Shown piece after piece: positions 13,806 through 27,923 of a stretch of DNA of 64,000 nucleotides (position 1 is the stretch's first letter; the number at the start of each line of letters is the position of its first letter). Location of the stretch: positions 21,707,261 to 21,771,260 of the forward strand of contig NC_003074.8 in assembly GCF_000001735.4 (NCBI RefSeq), in the 5' to 3' direction. The notes under the pieces are model-generated. The model had not been told where the DNA came from, ran no database searches, and worked only from the letters and a program-made list of their open reading frames with translations. Both the position numbers and the translations under genes were made by a program. This stretch comes from Arabidopsis thaliana (lineage: Eukaryota; Streptophyta; Magnoliopsida; Brassicales; Brassicaceae).

Positions 13806-16466
13806 TCACAGCTTGGTTCTTTCTCTCACTGTCTCGTAATGCCTTATCCCCGCTCCAGTATAGACCTGTGCCAAAAAAAACTTTTGATCTATTCAAAAAC
13901 TGCATATATCCATTAAAAATTGTATTACTCATGAGCCAAAAAAAGAAGAAGGTTCAAGTCATTAATATATCCAAGAGTGTATGTATCTATGCATAATGTA
14001 TAATCTCATGAGCAAAAAAGAAAACTTAATTACTCATTGATCTATCAAAAAGTGTCTTTATTAGCCATGAGCCAATGTTATCTAAACAAAGTCACTTATA
14101 TATTAAAGGTGTATTTTACCTGTTGGGGTCTCATGATCTTTGTGTCAGGATCATCTAAAGACTCACGCCAGTGTGACAAGTATCCAGCGATACGTGATAC
14201 TGCGGTGAATGATGATGGGATTCCCATTGCCCTGTGTTTTGGCCCATTTCAGTTACCAACAAAAAAGATTCAAATAAAGAAAGAACTCAATGGTTACAAC
14301 AACTCATTAGTCAGAATTTGTTAGATAACTAATCAATGTCTTACCTATTGATTAATCCAGAGTAGAAATCAACATTTGGGTACAGCTTTCTCTTAACAAA
14401 ATATTCATCAGAAAGTGCCGCCTTCTCTAGAGCATCTCCTACCTGAAAACATTATTTATACACCAAATATTTTCTTAAACCAAATTCATCATACATATGA
14501 AGGATTCAACAAGGAAACGTGAGCAACAAGAATACAGAGTACCTCAACCAGAGGATCCCTTCCAAGAATGGAGAACACTTCATCCGCCAGTTTCTTAACG
14601 ACTTTTCCTCTGGGATCGTAGTTTTTGTAAATGCGGTGTCCAAAACCCGACAACCTCCTCTTCCTGGAATAAAAAGAGTTAACATTAATGGAATATTGAC
14701 CATCACATTCTAGGTATACTCTCTAAGAATTGAGTTACTTATTCTTCACGCTTTCAATGAACTCTGGAATATTTTCAACAGTCCCAATCTCTGATAACAT
14801 GTTAATCGTAGCCTCAACTGCACCACCATGAAGGGGACCATAAATGGCTCCAACACCTCCCGAAACAGCAGTATACACATCACCACCACTACATAAACAG
14901 AGGATTTATGTGCTGATTAAAAAGTATCTCATAGCAGACTCAAATGAATCTCTAACCAATGATAAGTAGTACCTAGAGGAAAGGTGCCTAGCAGCAGCAG
15001 TAGAGCAGTTCATTTCATGTTCAGCTTGCAGTATGAAGAGGATGTCCAGCACTCGAGCCAAACGAGGATTAGGCTTGTAAGACCTATCTCCCCTGTAATC
15101 AATGGAAGATGAGACTAAACAAGTGCACAGTTTTATGGCTACCATCTCCAAATCAAACAAAGAGGGACAATAACGTACATTGATTCCACCATATAGAGGA
15201 AATTCTCTGAATAAGAAAGGTTGCTCAAAGGTTGAACAGGAGGCTTGCCTGCCTTCCTCAAATAAGCAGCTGCTGCAATTGTTGGGGCCTGCAGACACGT
15301 TATATTATAATTCATAGTCCGGTTATACATTGAGGCACCAAATCACACAGACAGAACAATACCTGTCCAAGAACACGAACAATCTGTTTATCACGAACTT
15401 GTTTTGACTTGTAAACACCTAGGCCCTGCACCAAATGGGGATTTCCATGTCGGCGTGGAAATTTTCAGAAGAAAGCAGGATTATAAAAACGTAACTTACC
15501 ATAAGAGACGGATTTGCATCAGGATAAAAGATGGAAAGTGCACTCATTGCAGTGACAAGAGCTCCTACTGGATGTACATCATTAGGCATGGACTGTATCA
15601 TATCCTGTGAAAACATTCAGATAAATCATCTCACCTCGAAGATCTAGAGAAAGTTAGGAAAGAGTAGAAGAAACTCACCAATACTCCTTGTGGCACAGCT
15701 GAATTCTGAGAAATCGCAAACTCCCAATCAGCTAGCTGTCTTTGAGAAGGCAGATTCCCATAAACTGCATGCAAAAACAAAAAAAGCAGTAGTAAACTAG
15801 AGCACTAAGGGAGACAAAATTTTAAAGAAATACCCACACAAAAGCAAGACTATGAGCTATACAAGATGATCAAGATGATCATAATTAAGCAACAACAATG
15901 AGCTATACAAGATGATCAAGACTTACTTAGGAGATAAGTAACCTCTGTATAAGTACTTTTCTCAGCCAACTCCTCAACTGGGTATCCCCGATAACGTAGG
16001 ATTCCCTCATCTCCATCGATGTAAGAAATCGAAGATCGAACAGGAGCCGTGTTTAAGTAACCAGGATCGTATAAGTTAAGCCCCTTGTCATCCTTCCCTG
16101 TCGTTATCTTCACACCAAACATGAAAATCCATTTATACACACTCACACAATATACAAAAAACAATCTATTCGTAGTACTAATGGCCACAATGAAGAAATA
16201 ACTTCAGCATAAAAACTCATTATATATACCTTCTTGAGATCAACGGTTTTAACGGTACCATGCTCTGAGACTGGGACCTGATATTCATTCCCCGTACGCT
16301 CATCGACGATCTTCAAATTTCCTTTAAGCGATCCATGCGGTGCAGCGGTTATGTGAGCCGATGTGCACCATGGTTCGATCGCTGGCAACACCTGATTCGG
16401 CTCAGATACTGTCAAGTGCGCATTGAGAACGGCTAATCGAGCTCTAGCTCTCTCCGAAATCTCCAT
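13806..16466 (-). CDS. CSY1: Peroxisomal citrate synthase 1, C-terminally truncated
   Basis: Twelve exons on the minus strand: 16466-16230, 16107-15927, 15764-15679, 15604-15500, 15425-15363, 15288-15179, 15092-14973, 14888-14739, 14663-14543, 14442-14345, 14231-14120 and 13865-13806, summing to exactly 480 codons plus stop. The N-terminal RLAVLNAHL matches the PTS2 peroxisomal signal R-L-X5-H-L. Catalytic landmarks remain: His in GPLHGG, His in FGHR, Asp in NVDFYSG. It condenses acetyl-CoA with oxaloacetate for export of beta-oxidation carbon. Against CSY2 it is 34 residues shorter: 3 near the N-terminus, 4 before the SRIAGY arginine, and 27 at the C-terminus, where a frameshift ends the protein at RTKL. 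CSY1 is reported to be expressed mainly in siliques and developing seeds (general knowledge). Confidence 0.93.
15852..15921. repeat. 24-bp direct repeat in a CSY1 intron
   Basis: Two identical copies of a 24-bp unit (starting atgagctatacaagatgatc) at 15852-15875 and 15898-15921, separated by 22 bp. The second ends just beside the splice donor of the exon 16107-15927. CSY2 lacks it. Confidence 0.85.
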
Positions 16467-17303
16467 TTGTCACCTCAAAAAGATCACAATTCAAGAAAGG
16501 GAAGCGAATAAGAAACCAAGTGGCTGTTGTAGTTCAAAGTGATATATAGGCATGCATGGTTTTATAGTGGGGAAATTTGATAATTTCATTACGTAACACT
16601 TTTGTCTTAATACTTTTGTGGGTATGATTGGCGTGAATCTACAGTGTCTTCTTTGTCTTCAATCAGAGTTTTGTGGCTTTTAACCAATTTTAAGTATGTG
16701 TCTCTGCGACAGTTATGTATTGTTTTGGTTGCTTCTTACTTCTTTCTGTTAATCAGTGTCAGGTACTCCAGGGTTTGTTATTTAACGTCACTTTTCTTTT
16801 ATATTTGTTCACACTTCTCACAATTGTTCTCATTTGAAATGGAAATATTATTGGCAATAATGCAAAATGATAGGAAACTTTCAGGCAAATTATAAATACC
16901 GTACAAAAAAATATGATATGATGTTCAATGAGTGGTTAGCTTATTGTTATCACTTGGAATCTGCATAACATATTCACCCTAAAAATAACATTCAGTTAAT
17001 CCTAAATGATATGATTTGGTGGTTGACATTTTCCAAACCAATGTGTTAGACATGTCTTCAGAAATTAACATTAACAGGAATAAAAGCGCAATTTATCAAA
17101 AGTACATGTCGTTCCCTATAACAAGATTATTATTATTAAATCATAACATTTTAAAATAACAGACAAACAATAAGAATAGGGTTGTATTATTAAGTGTTTA
17201 AGAATAAGAGAAAGAAAACAACACATGTTGTTGAGAAGACTCTCTTGTTTTCCCAGAGGTATCCCAATGTTTTCTTCTTTATTGGTGAGTATTAGGATTG
17301 AGA
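16467..17303. other. CSY1 promoter and CSY2 3' flank
   Basis: About 840 bp holding the CSY1 leader and promoter and then the CSY2 3' UTR. From about 16990 to 17240 it is similar to the DNA downstream of CSY1 (about 13020-13390). CSY1 regulation must therefore fit in little over 500 bp. Open frames here look non-coding. Confidence 0.5.
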
Positions 17304-20198
<2,895 letters not shown>

Positions 20199-21495
20199 TT
20201 CTTCCTCTCAAAAAATTTTAAAAAAAATATCTGAATTCAATTTCAAAGGAAGGAAGCGAAGAAGAAGAAGAAGAAACAATCTTGCGGTAAGTGACTTGGC
20301 TTTTGTATCCTGCATTTGCTAATTTTGGTAGTAGCTGATATTTTTATTCTCTGCGGGTAAGTGTATTGAAAATCGGATCCATTGTTTATCCAAAGCTCGA
20401 CGGTGATAAGATTATTCAGCTTAGATCAACGGATAGAATTGTTCGTCAAAAACTAATATGGAAAGTCTAAAGAGGCTTATCTGTCAAGTTTATCAAAGGA
20501 TTAAGACTTTCGTTTCTGAAATCCACCCGGGCAAGGGCAGTGAAGACTACGCGCTCAATGAGAATGACAGGTGGAAGAACACGAGCGAGTGTCTTTCAGA
20601 CGCTATGTAGATCGAGTAGAAGTCGATTGGCGTCCTCGGATTGCTAAATAACTATCTGGTTTTCGATAATGGGCCAACTCATTGGTCTCACATTGAGAAA
20701 TTTAATTTCCCTAAGTGTATTGATCGGCCCATTAGCTCTTTACGCCTGGGCTGATGACAATAGTAATAAGAACAAGGGAAATGGTCCAATATCTTTGCAG
20801 TTAAAATTTATGAACATATGGAAATTTTATATTTGTAGCACAAAGATTCACCAGTAAGAGGCTGGTAATACACTGCATTGGGTCACAACGGGCCGGTCCA
20901 TTAAACCCAATTAACTCTTATGTATGAGAAGGAACTTAAAACCCCATTCAGTTTTTGATGGACTTGTGAACGCTGCTACTAAACCAAGGTCACTTCTCAG
21001 TTCTCACAACACATATGTTATGTTTGCAAATTAAATGCAGTTTTATAATTTTTAGTATTTAACTGACTATCCCAAATTATTTTCAAAATATCTTTGAAAT
21101 TTAAAAAGTGATTCAATTATGAAACCTCCACTCACACTTTTGTACCATCCTTTGCTTTTGCACTAATCAAATTTATTTGTTTGTTCAGTTAAATTGTTCA
21201 AAAAAGGAGAAAGTTATGTCCAACAAAAAAGAGAGAAAAAAATGCAATTAGCCTTTTAATAAAAAAAGGAGTAGTAATTACAAAAAAAAATGAAGTACTG
21301 TAGATTATGATGAGTAGGGAGGAGGAAAACGAGTATGATACTTCACCCGCATTAAGAGGCAAACCCTTAAAGCCTGCTGATTGGTTGGGACTTTTTTTTC
21401 TACTTTTCTTTTTCTTTTCTGTTGCTGCCGTTACAGTTCCATTTACAGCTCATATTGCTTGCGGCAGAAAATTCTCACCAAGTCCTCTGTTGAAC
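20199..21495. other. Divergent intergenic region between CSY2 and ILK4
   Basis: About 1.3 kb serving as a divergent promoter for CSY2 (-) and the kinase gene (+). It contains a 50-codon ORF (20458-20610) whose composition looks more coding-like than its surroundings, and an in-frame upstream extension of the kinase ORF starting at 21307. Confidence 0.5.
20458..20610 (+). CDS. Candidate small ORF, 50 aa, unknown
   Basis: ATG to TAG encoding 50 aa that begins MESLKRLICQVYQRIKTF and has a hydrophilic end with NENDRWKNTSECL. Base composition is less AT-rich than the flanks, and the first half could form an amphipathic helix. I do not recognise it. It could be an unannotated peptide gene, a pseudogene scrap or chance. 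It lies in the CSY2 upstream region and reads away from CSY2. Confidence 0.25.
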   Translation: MESLKRLICQVYQRIKTFVSEIHPGKGSEDYALNENDRWKNTSECLSDAM

Positions 21496-24480
21496 ATGAC
21501 GATTAAGCCTAAATCGCCGGCGAGATTCAAGCTAGGTAGGCAGTCTTCGCTTGCGCCGGAATCAAGAACCCCGATTGATACGTTAACGGAAGATGAGGAC
21601 GACGACTTGGCTGCGGCGGCTACAGCTGGGATCGGGGATCCGACGATTCGTTTAATGTATTTAGCCAACGAAGGTGATATCGATGGCATCAATAAGATGC
21701 TTGATTCGGGTACTAATGTTGATTACCGTGACATCGATGCCCGTACTGCTCTTCACGTCGCCGCTTGTCAAGGACGAACCGATGTCGTTGAGCTGCTGCT
21801 TAGCCGTGGTGCTAAGGTTGATACGAAGGACCGATGGGGTAGTACGGTATGAATTCGAACTTTCTCTGGGCTGAATTTTGTTTGCTTTGCCTGACTTGAC
21901 TTCTCGTAGACTCTTTAGTTCGTTTTGTGTTCGACGAATTGCCGCACAAATCATATGTTTTACTGGAGCACTTAGATTTAGCAAACTCGGTTGCAATAAC
22001 AGTGATGGTTAACAATTTGTGATTGATCTTACCAGCCTCTTGCAGATGCAGTGTATTACAAAAATCATGATGTGATTAAACTTTTGGAGAAACATGGTGC
22101 TAAGCCTACGGTATGTGTTTATCCCTCATAGTTGCATTGATGGATGTTTTAGTTTCTGAATGTTTGGATTGATTTCTTTAATAATCGTTTCTGATTTTAG
22201 ATTGCTCCTATGCATGTCCTAACTGATAAAGAAGTTCCAGAGTACGAGATTCATCCTACAGAGCTTGATTTTTCCAACTCTGTCAAAATTTCAAAGGTAA
22301 GTAGTTCCCTTGCCCAAATTTATTTGTTGCTGTTTTCACTTGCTTTTATTTGCTGTTCACAGTTGTAATTACTGTCTGTCTGCTTTACAGGGTACCTTTA
22401 ACAAGGCTTCATGGCGTGGAATTGACGTGGCTGTTAAAACCTTTGGAGAGGAAATGTTCACTGATGAAGACAAAGTGTGAGTCTACATCCATTGATTTCT
22501 TTGTATTATTGTATTAATCATGCTCTAAAGGTTTTCATATCCTTCTGGTATCCAGGAATGCATTTAGGGACGAACTTGCACTGCTTCAAAAGATACGCCA
22601 TCCGAATGTTGTTCAGTTTCTAGGGGCAGTTACTCAGAGTACCCCCATGATGATTGTCACCGAGTATTTACCAAAGGTCCTAATCTTTCTCAATCTGAAT
22701 AACCACATTCAGAGGATGTATGACCTCTCCAGGTTTACAAATTATCATCTTAGATTCAAGATCCATCATGAACACTAGCAGTTGGAATCCTATAAACATT
22801 CTGGTAATACTTGGTTGAGTAGATCTTAAGAAGCTTACAAAATAAACTGACAACGTTTTGAGCTAGTCCTTTGTTTACCTCGACAGTTAGTTAGATATGA
22901 CATGAAGAATGGCTTTGATATTTAATTGTTGTTTAAGATGTTTAGATCTTAACCTCTGCAAACTGCTGTGTTTCATATTTCACTGCATAAAATCTATGCT
23001 TCTAATTATTAAGTGTTTATTTCTAGGGAGATCTTCGACAATATCTAGACAGGAAAGGACCTCTAATGCCAGCACACGCAGTGAAGTTCGCCCTTGAAAT
23101 TGCTAGGTTAAGTGGCTATTTCCTGTACTTTTATATTTTCCTCATAGTCATGCAGGTTCATATTATTGCATTACCGGTGGCAATGATACATGAATTCTGA
23201 TCGTATGGCTTCTGATTATCTCTATGGTATCCTTTCATATATATATGCAGGGGAATGAATTATTTGCACGAACATAAACCTGAAGCAATAATCCATTGCG
23301 ACCTAGAACCTCCGTATGTATTCCTCTTGACTGTATCCGTATAATTTATTTCATTACACAATTTTTCTATTGTACTATGTTTCATATATCCAAAAGGTTC
23401 TCATTTGTTCGAGTAAGAGAACAGAAACATACTGCGGGATGATTCGGGACATCTGAAAGTTGCAGACTTTGGAGTCAGCAAGCTGCTGGTAGTTAAGAAG
23501 ACAGTTAAAAAAGACAGACCTGTTGTTACATGCTTGGACAGTTCATGTAAGTTTCTTTAATCTGACGATCTTAAAAATTCCTCTGTGAAGTTGTGTATGT
23601 TCTTGTCTTGAGCTAGCTTAGAGCTGTTAGCTTTAATGTTTTATTGTCTAAAGCTAAACTACAACCAATCTAATGGTTATTTTGGAAGGGTCTATGCTGA
23701 TGTTACTCTCTTTTTTCGTTCTGGCTAAGCAGGGCGATATATGGCTCCAGAGGTTTATAGGAATGAAGAGTATGATACAAAAGTAGATGTATTCTCTTTC
23801 GCTTTAATCTTACAAGAGGTAAAGTAATCGAGAGAGCTATTAAGTTTTTCTATTCATAGAGTAAAAATCCTCCGGCTTAAACAATTTATAAACAGAATGT
23901 TGTTTTGTGGGTTAACAGAATGTTGTTTTGTGGGTTAACAAAACCTAACAGATGATAGAAGGTTGTGAACCATTTCATGAGATAGAAGACCGCGAAGTTC
24001 CTAAAGCATATATTGAAGATGAACGTCCACCATTCAATGCTCCAACAAAATCATATCCTTTCGGGTTACAAGAGTAAGTTTGTCGAAAAAGTGTCCTGTT
24101 TTTGAAACCAACATTCGTTCATGGCTCCTCTCTGAAAGTCTTAAAATCTCTATCTATTTGCCAGGCTAATCCAGGATTGTTGGGACAAAGAAGCATCAAA
24201 AAGACCAACATTTAGAGTAATCATCTCTACTTTGGAGTTGATAAGTGATCGAATTGCACGCAAAAGGAGCTGGAAGGTTGTTATTCATTCGCTATCTCTC
24301 CCTTACATACACACACACACGCGCGCTCTCTTTAGTATTTTAAGTATCTGAGACTGTTTGATGGTAATTACTACACAGGTGATGCTAGGAAGATGCCTTC
24401 CAAGATTCAGATTGTTTACAAAGCGAGATTATGTGAATCCCGGTGGTAGTAACCGCTCATCAGGCTCATTCAACAGATGA
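21496..24480 (+). CDS. ILK4: Ankyrin-repeat Raf-like (integrin-linked-kinase-like) protein kinase
   Basis: Twelve exons: 21496-21846, 22036-22110, 22201-22296, 22391-22476, 22556-22676, 23027-23106, 23251-23313, 23425-23546, 23733-23818, 23952-24073, 24165-24276 and 24379-24480, giving 471 aa. The N-terminal part has ankyrin repeats (ARTALHVAACQGRTDVVELL and a following PLADAVYYKNHDVIKLL unit). The C-terminal kinase domain is of the plant MAPKKK C1/ILK type. VAVK and DFG are present, but the glycine loop reads GTFNKASWRG and the catalytic loop reads HCDLEPPN instead of HRDLKPxN, so activity may be weak or scaffold-like. ATG 21496 was chosen because residues from MTIKPKSPARFKLG resemble family N-termini; an in-frame ATG at 21307 would add 63 aa with a hydrophobic run. 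The symbol ILK4 is from memory. Confidence 0.88.
23891..23936. repeat. Perfect 23-bp tandem duplication in an ILK4 intron
   Basis: Two identical adjacent copies beginning aacagaatgttgttttgtgg lie in the intron before the exon at 23952. Perfect identity implies a recent slippage or duplication event. Confidence 0.9.
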
Positions 24481-25259
24481 GTGACTGCAAAGAGCTTTGG
24501 GTTTGTTTTTCTTTAATTGCCTTAAAAGGATGAAAAAATGTCAAATACTTTTTAGGTCTTTTGTATTTATATATGACATCATGACTGTTTTTCTTAACCA
24601 GAATGAACACGGTGGTGTGTATTATTTTTTACGCAGTGGCGAAGTAAAATAATGAGATCTCTGAGCTAATTCTCGAGTTATTTAGTGTAATTAGTATCTG
24701 AATAAGTTGAAGACGTTAAATTACTATATTTAAATCCTTTTTTTTTGTTGCGTGAAAAAAAGAATAGGAAGACCTCGAGCCAATAAAAAGGGTATACAGT
24801 AGGGCGATAAAAAGTGTAAAAGAGTGTCTTGTAGAAAATAAGATGAGGTCAAATCGAGTCGTCCTTTTTTTGGTATCAGTAGAGTACTTTCAGTCTTACG
24901 TCAAATCGAATCAGTAGATTTTGACTTTTTGAGTAATGTAGATACTAGTACTAAGCTCTGACCATTTAAATTATTTACAGATAGACTAGAACGTCGTAGT
25001 TGTTGGGGTTAGTTGAAGAAGGCAAGCGCGTGTGGCCTAATGGTTAAGAAATTAAGCCCCCTCTCCTCTTTCGCTTTCAGTTCCATCAAAAAGCTGTAAA
25101 ATAATAAATACGGAAGTAAAAGCGCAATAAGATAGAGAGATTCTCCGAGCGGGAAAACTCTTGAAACCTCTTTTTCTCATCTCTCTATCTACACTTTATC
25201 TTTCATCTCCTTCATCGTTCTCTTCTCAAGATATCGATTCCTTCAACTTTGTCTGATCC
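24481..25259. other. Intergenic region with a tRNA-Arg-like fragment
   Basis: The ILK4 3' UTR, then AT-rich DNA, then the leader of the next gene from about 25130. At 25026-25049 there is a match to the 5' half of a tRNA-Arg, listed separately. No other gene is visible. Confidence 0.5.
25026..25049 (+). pseudogene. tRNA-Arg 5' half-like fragment
   Basis: The bases gcgcgtgtggcctaatggtt followed by aag resemble an acceptor stem and D-arm of a plant tRNA-Arg, and include the RNA polymerase III A-box form TGGCnnAnnGG. After about 24 bases the similarity stops: no anticodon arm, T-arm B-box (GGTTCGAnnCC) or complementary acceptor strand follows. It is therefore a fragment, not a functional tRNA gene, and chance similarity is possible. 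Confidence 0.35.
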
Positions 25260-27923
25260 ATGGAGGTTGATTACGGTGGATTTTCTATCAGGTGATTTGG
25301 TCACATTTCTTTATAATATCTTTGATTTTTGTTTATAATGTGCTGCATTGGCGAGTTTTGAATTTTTTGATTTGGCGAAATCGCAGAGAGTACACGGAGA
25401 AGGTAAGGAGTGATAATGAACGAAAATGCTGGCCGTTCGCCGGAGATCTTATTCAGTCTTTTCTTCCTCCCATTACTGTCTCCAAGTTCCGGTGGTGGTC
25501 GCATGAGCTTGCTTCTCTGCTTACGAAATCTCCGGTCTCTGTTGATGATTCTGATCCGTCCTTTCGTCGGAAGGCCAAAGCAAAGACTAGACAGTGTAAA
25601 AAGCGCTCCATCGTCGAAATTTGTGCGACGGCGCCGAAGATCCAGTTAGCAGAAGATTATGTGGTGCACAAGAAGAAGATCAAAACCACGAAATCCAAAG
25701 ATTCCGGTGATCGGGAATTCACTAACAAGGTTCTTATACAAATAACTTTTAAATCTATGAAACTTATTATAGATGATGTCAAATCTCTGGAGACGTTTGT
25801 GTAGGATTAAACTCGATAGTCAATACTTAAGGAGAGCAAATTATAAAATCTTCTTATGTTGCAATTTTCTAAATCAATTGGTGCTTCTCTATGTTCCATT
25901 GGCTTTGCATTAGTTCATTAGTATGTTATGTGAAGCATCCGTGTATACTAACACTAGTGAATCGGTGTCATTGTATCTTCAGGTTAACCAATGCAAAGAA
26001 CAAAAAGTGGATGATATTGGAAAATGCAGTCTTGGAATTAAAGAAAGCTCTGGTGTTATGTCTCTTAGTAGCAAGAAGGCTGGATTAGTCAGTAAAGATC
26101 ATGATTCTGAGTTTCAGATTCCTGCAATTTTCAAGGCAAAACGGAAAGTATGCTTTGCGAGGAGTCCTGATAAGTCAAAAACTCATGTGAGGTTCTCTGA
26201 TCAAAGTGGGAATCTTTCTCAGCTGGAGAAAAGTACCGTCTCTTTACAACTCTGCTGTTTGGAAATGAATAGGTTGAGTCTCTCTGAAAATCTTTCTCAG
26301 AGGAAGAATCAGTCATCTGTAAATGACAAGCAACTGAAGGTTATGTCGACTGATCAGACTAGTACAGTTATGCATTTGGAAACAAGGCAACAATACAAGT
26401 TTCAGCCTGCGGTTTCAAAATCTCACTTGTCTTGTTTCCTTGGACCACATCTTAGTTCACAGGAAAGAGTAACGGATGCATTGGATTTGGAGAGAAAGGA
26501 ATATGTGGCTCAAGCTATTCAATCGTTTATCTCTACTTCGAGTGAGACTCCGTACAGAGCTTGTCCTTCTTTTTCTCAACCTGTGTCAGCTGATATGCAC
26601 CGCGGGACATTGCTGTACCAATCACCTTTTGATCCACTTCCTACCGAATGGATGCAAAAATCAGTTTTAAATAGACAAAGGCATGTGGGAGAGGCGATCT
26701 TAGGGTTCCCTCTAGATCTACAGGGTGACCTAGTTGATGCGAATGGAGAGACTTGTAGAAGTTTTGATCGGTCAGGTTTATGTACTAGTTTCTCTAAATC
26801 TGCATCTACAGGTAATGATCTTTTACTTGGAAATTTAGTGGAATTTTCCAGTGAAAAGAAGCATTTAATTGAGGCAGCACTTGCCAAAGACAATGCACCG
26901 CTTAATGAGAAACGCCACAAGTACTTTCCTGCTAGGTTAGGCCTTGATGAGACCTTCACAGAGAAAGCATATTTAACAAACACTAATGATGGAGAGTGCG
27001 GCTACACACCGGTTTCTGAAGTCAATCCGAGGAGCCACGCAATCAATATGTCAAAGCGTAATGGTGTCAAACAGAACCTAAATAGCGGAAAGGTGATTTT
27101 AAAGCGTGATGATTTGTGTTTACAAAACACTCAAGCAACAATGCGGCTGATGGGTAAGGATGTTTCTGTCAGCACAAGTTACTCAGGTATGATTAGAACG
27201 GGTGAGAGGATCATAGGACCGGATGCTTCTATAGATTATTCCTCTCTGGGGACCTATACTCATCAAAGCTGGGTATGTCAAAGGACAACTCTTGAAGTTT
27301 CAGAGAATCATTCAACCACAATATTGGATAAGAATTGGAACAAAGCTCTGCTACGTGATACTTCAAAAGATCCCTTTCCTTTGTTTTGTGAACCACTTGT
27401 CAGCTTGGCTTCTCAATCCAGAGCATATGCTGTTCCTGATTCAGAATTTCCTTCCACAATCCTGAATCCATGTTGCTCGCTCGCGTCTTTTCCTTTGTCT
27501 GAGAAGAATCTCAACTTCCATGGGTCTGGTTTAGGGCCACCAAACAGTTTCACACTCAGCCAGCAACAACTACCTTTTCCATATGATTATAACAATGTTG
27601 ATATTGGTCTCCTACCTGATGCTAGAAAACGATCTTTCGGATTGCCTTTATCGAGTACAAATTCTGCTAGACGGTCACAGACTCCTTGGGCTCAAAGTTC
27701 ATCTGAGAACTCTTGTTCTGAATTGTCTTTCGTCAACCCCAGCGAGCAACTAACGTCCTTCTATGGGTCAAGGTTATCTTCGTCCATAAACGTTGGAACT
27801 ACAAATAAGCGGGTAGCACCCGTAGAGGAGTATCCAATGAAGAACCATAAAGTCCCCAAGTTGCTGCCAATGCAAGGTGGCTTAAATTATGTTAAAGAAT
27901 TTCTTTGCAGGCCAGCAAATTAG
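25260..27923 (+). CDS. Plant protein of unknown function, 771 aa (At3g58770)
   Basis: Three exons read as 25260-25291, 25387-25729 and 25983-27923; the phases join to one 771-aa frame. The start MEVDYGGFSIREYTEKVRS is followed by a conserved-looking block CWPFAGDLIQSFLPPITVSK and FRWWSHEL. Next comes a basic stretch (RRKAKAKTRQCKKR, and KKKIKTTKSK), likely nuclear-targeting. The third exon of 1.9 kb is Ser-, Asn- and Gln-rich, without membrane segments, and probably disordered. I recognise no catalytic domain. The donor at 25730 (GTTCTT) is weak, so that junction is less certain; it was chosen because it alone preserves the frame. Reading on instead stops at 25804. Function unknown. Confidence 0.8.

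Noticed and set aside
26576-26983. 135-aa minus-strand frame inside the 771-aa gene
   Set aside because: Antisense shadow of a long coding exon with no independent support.
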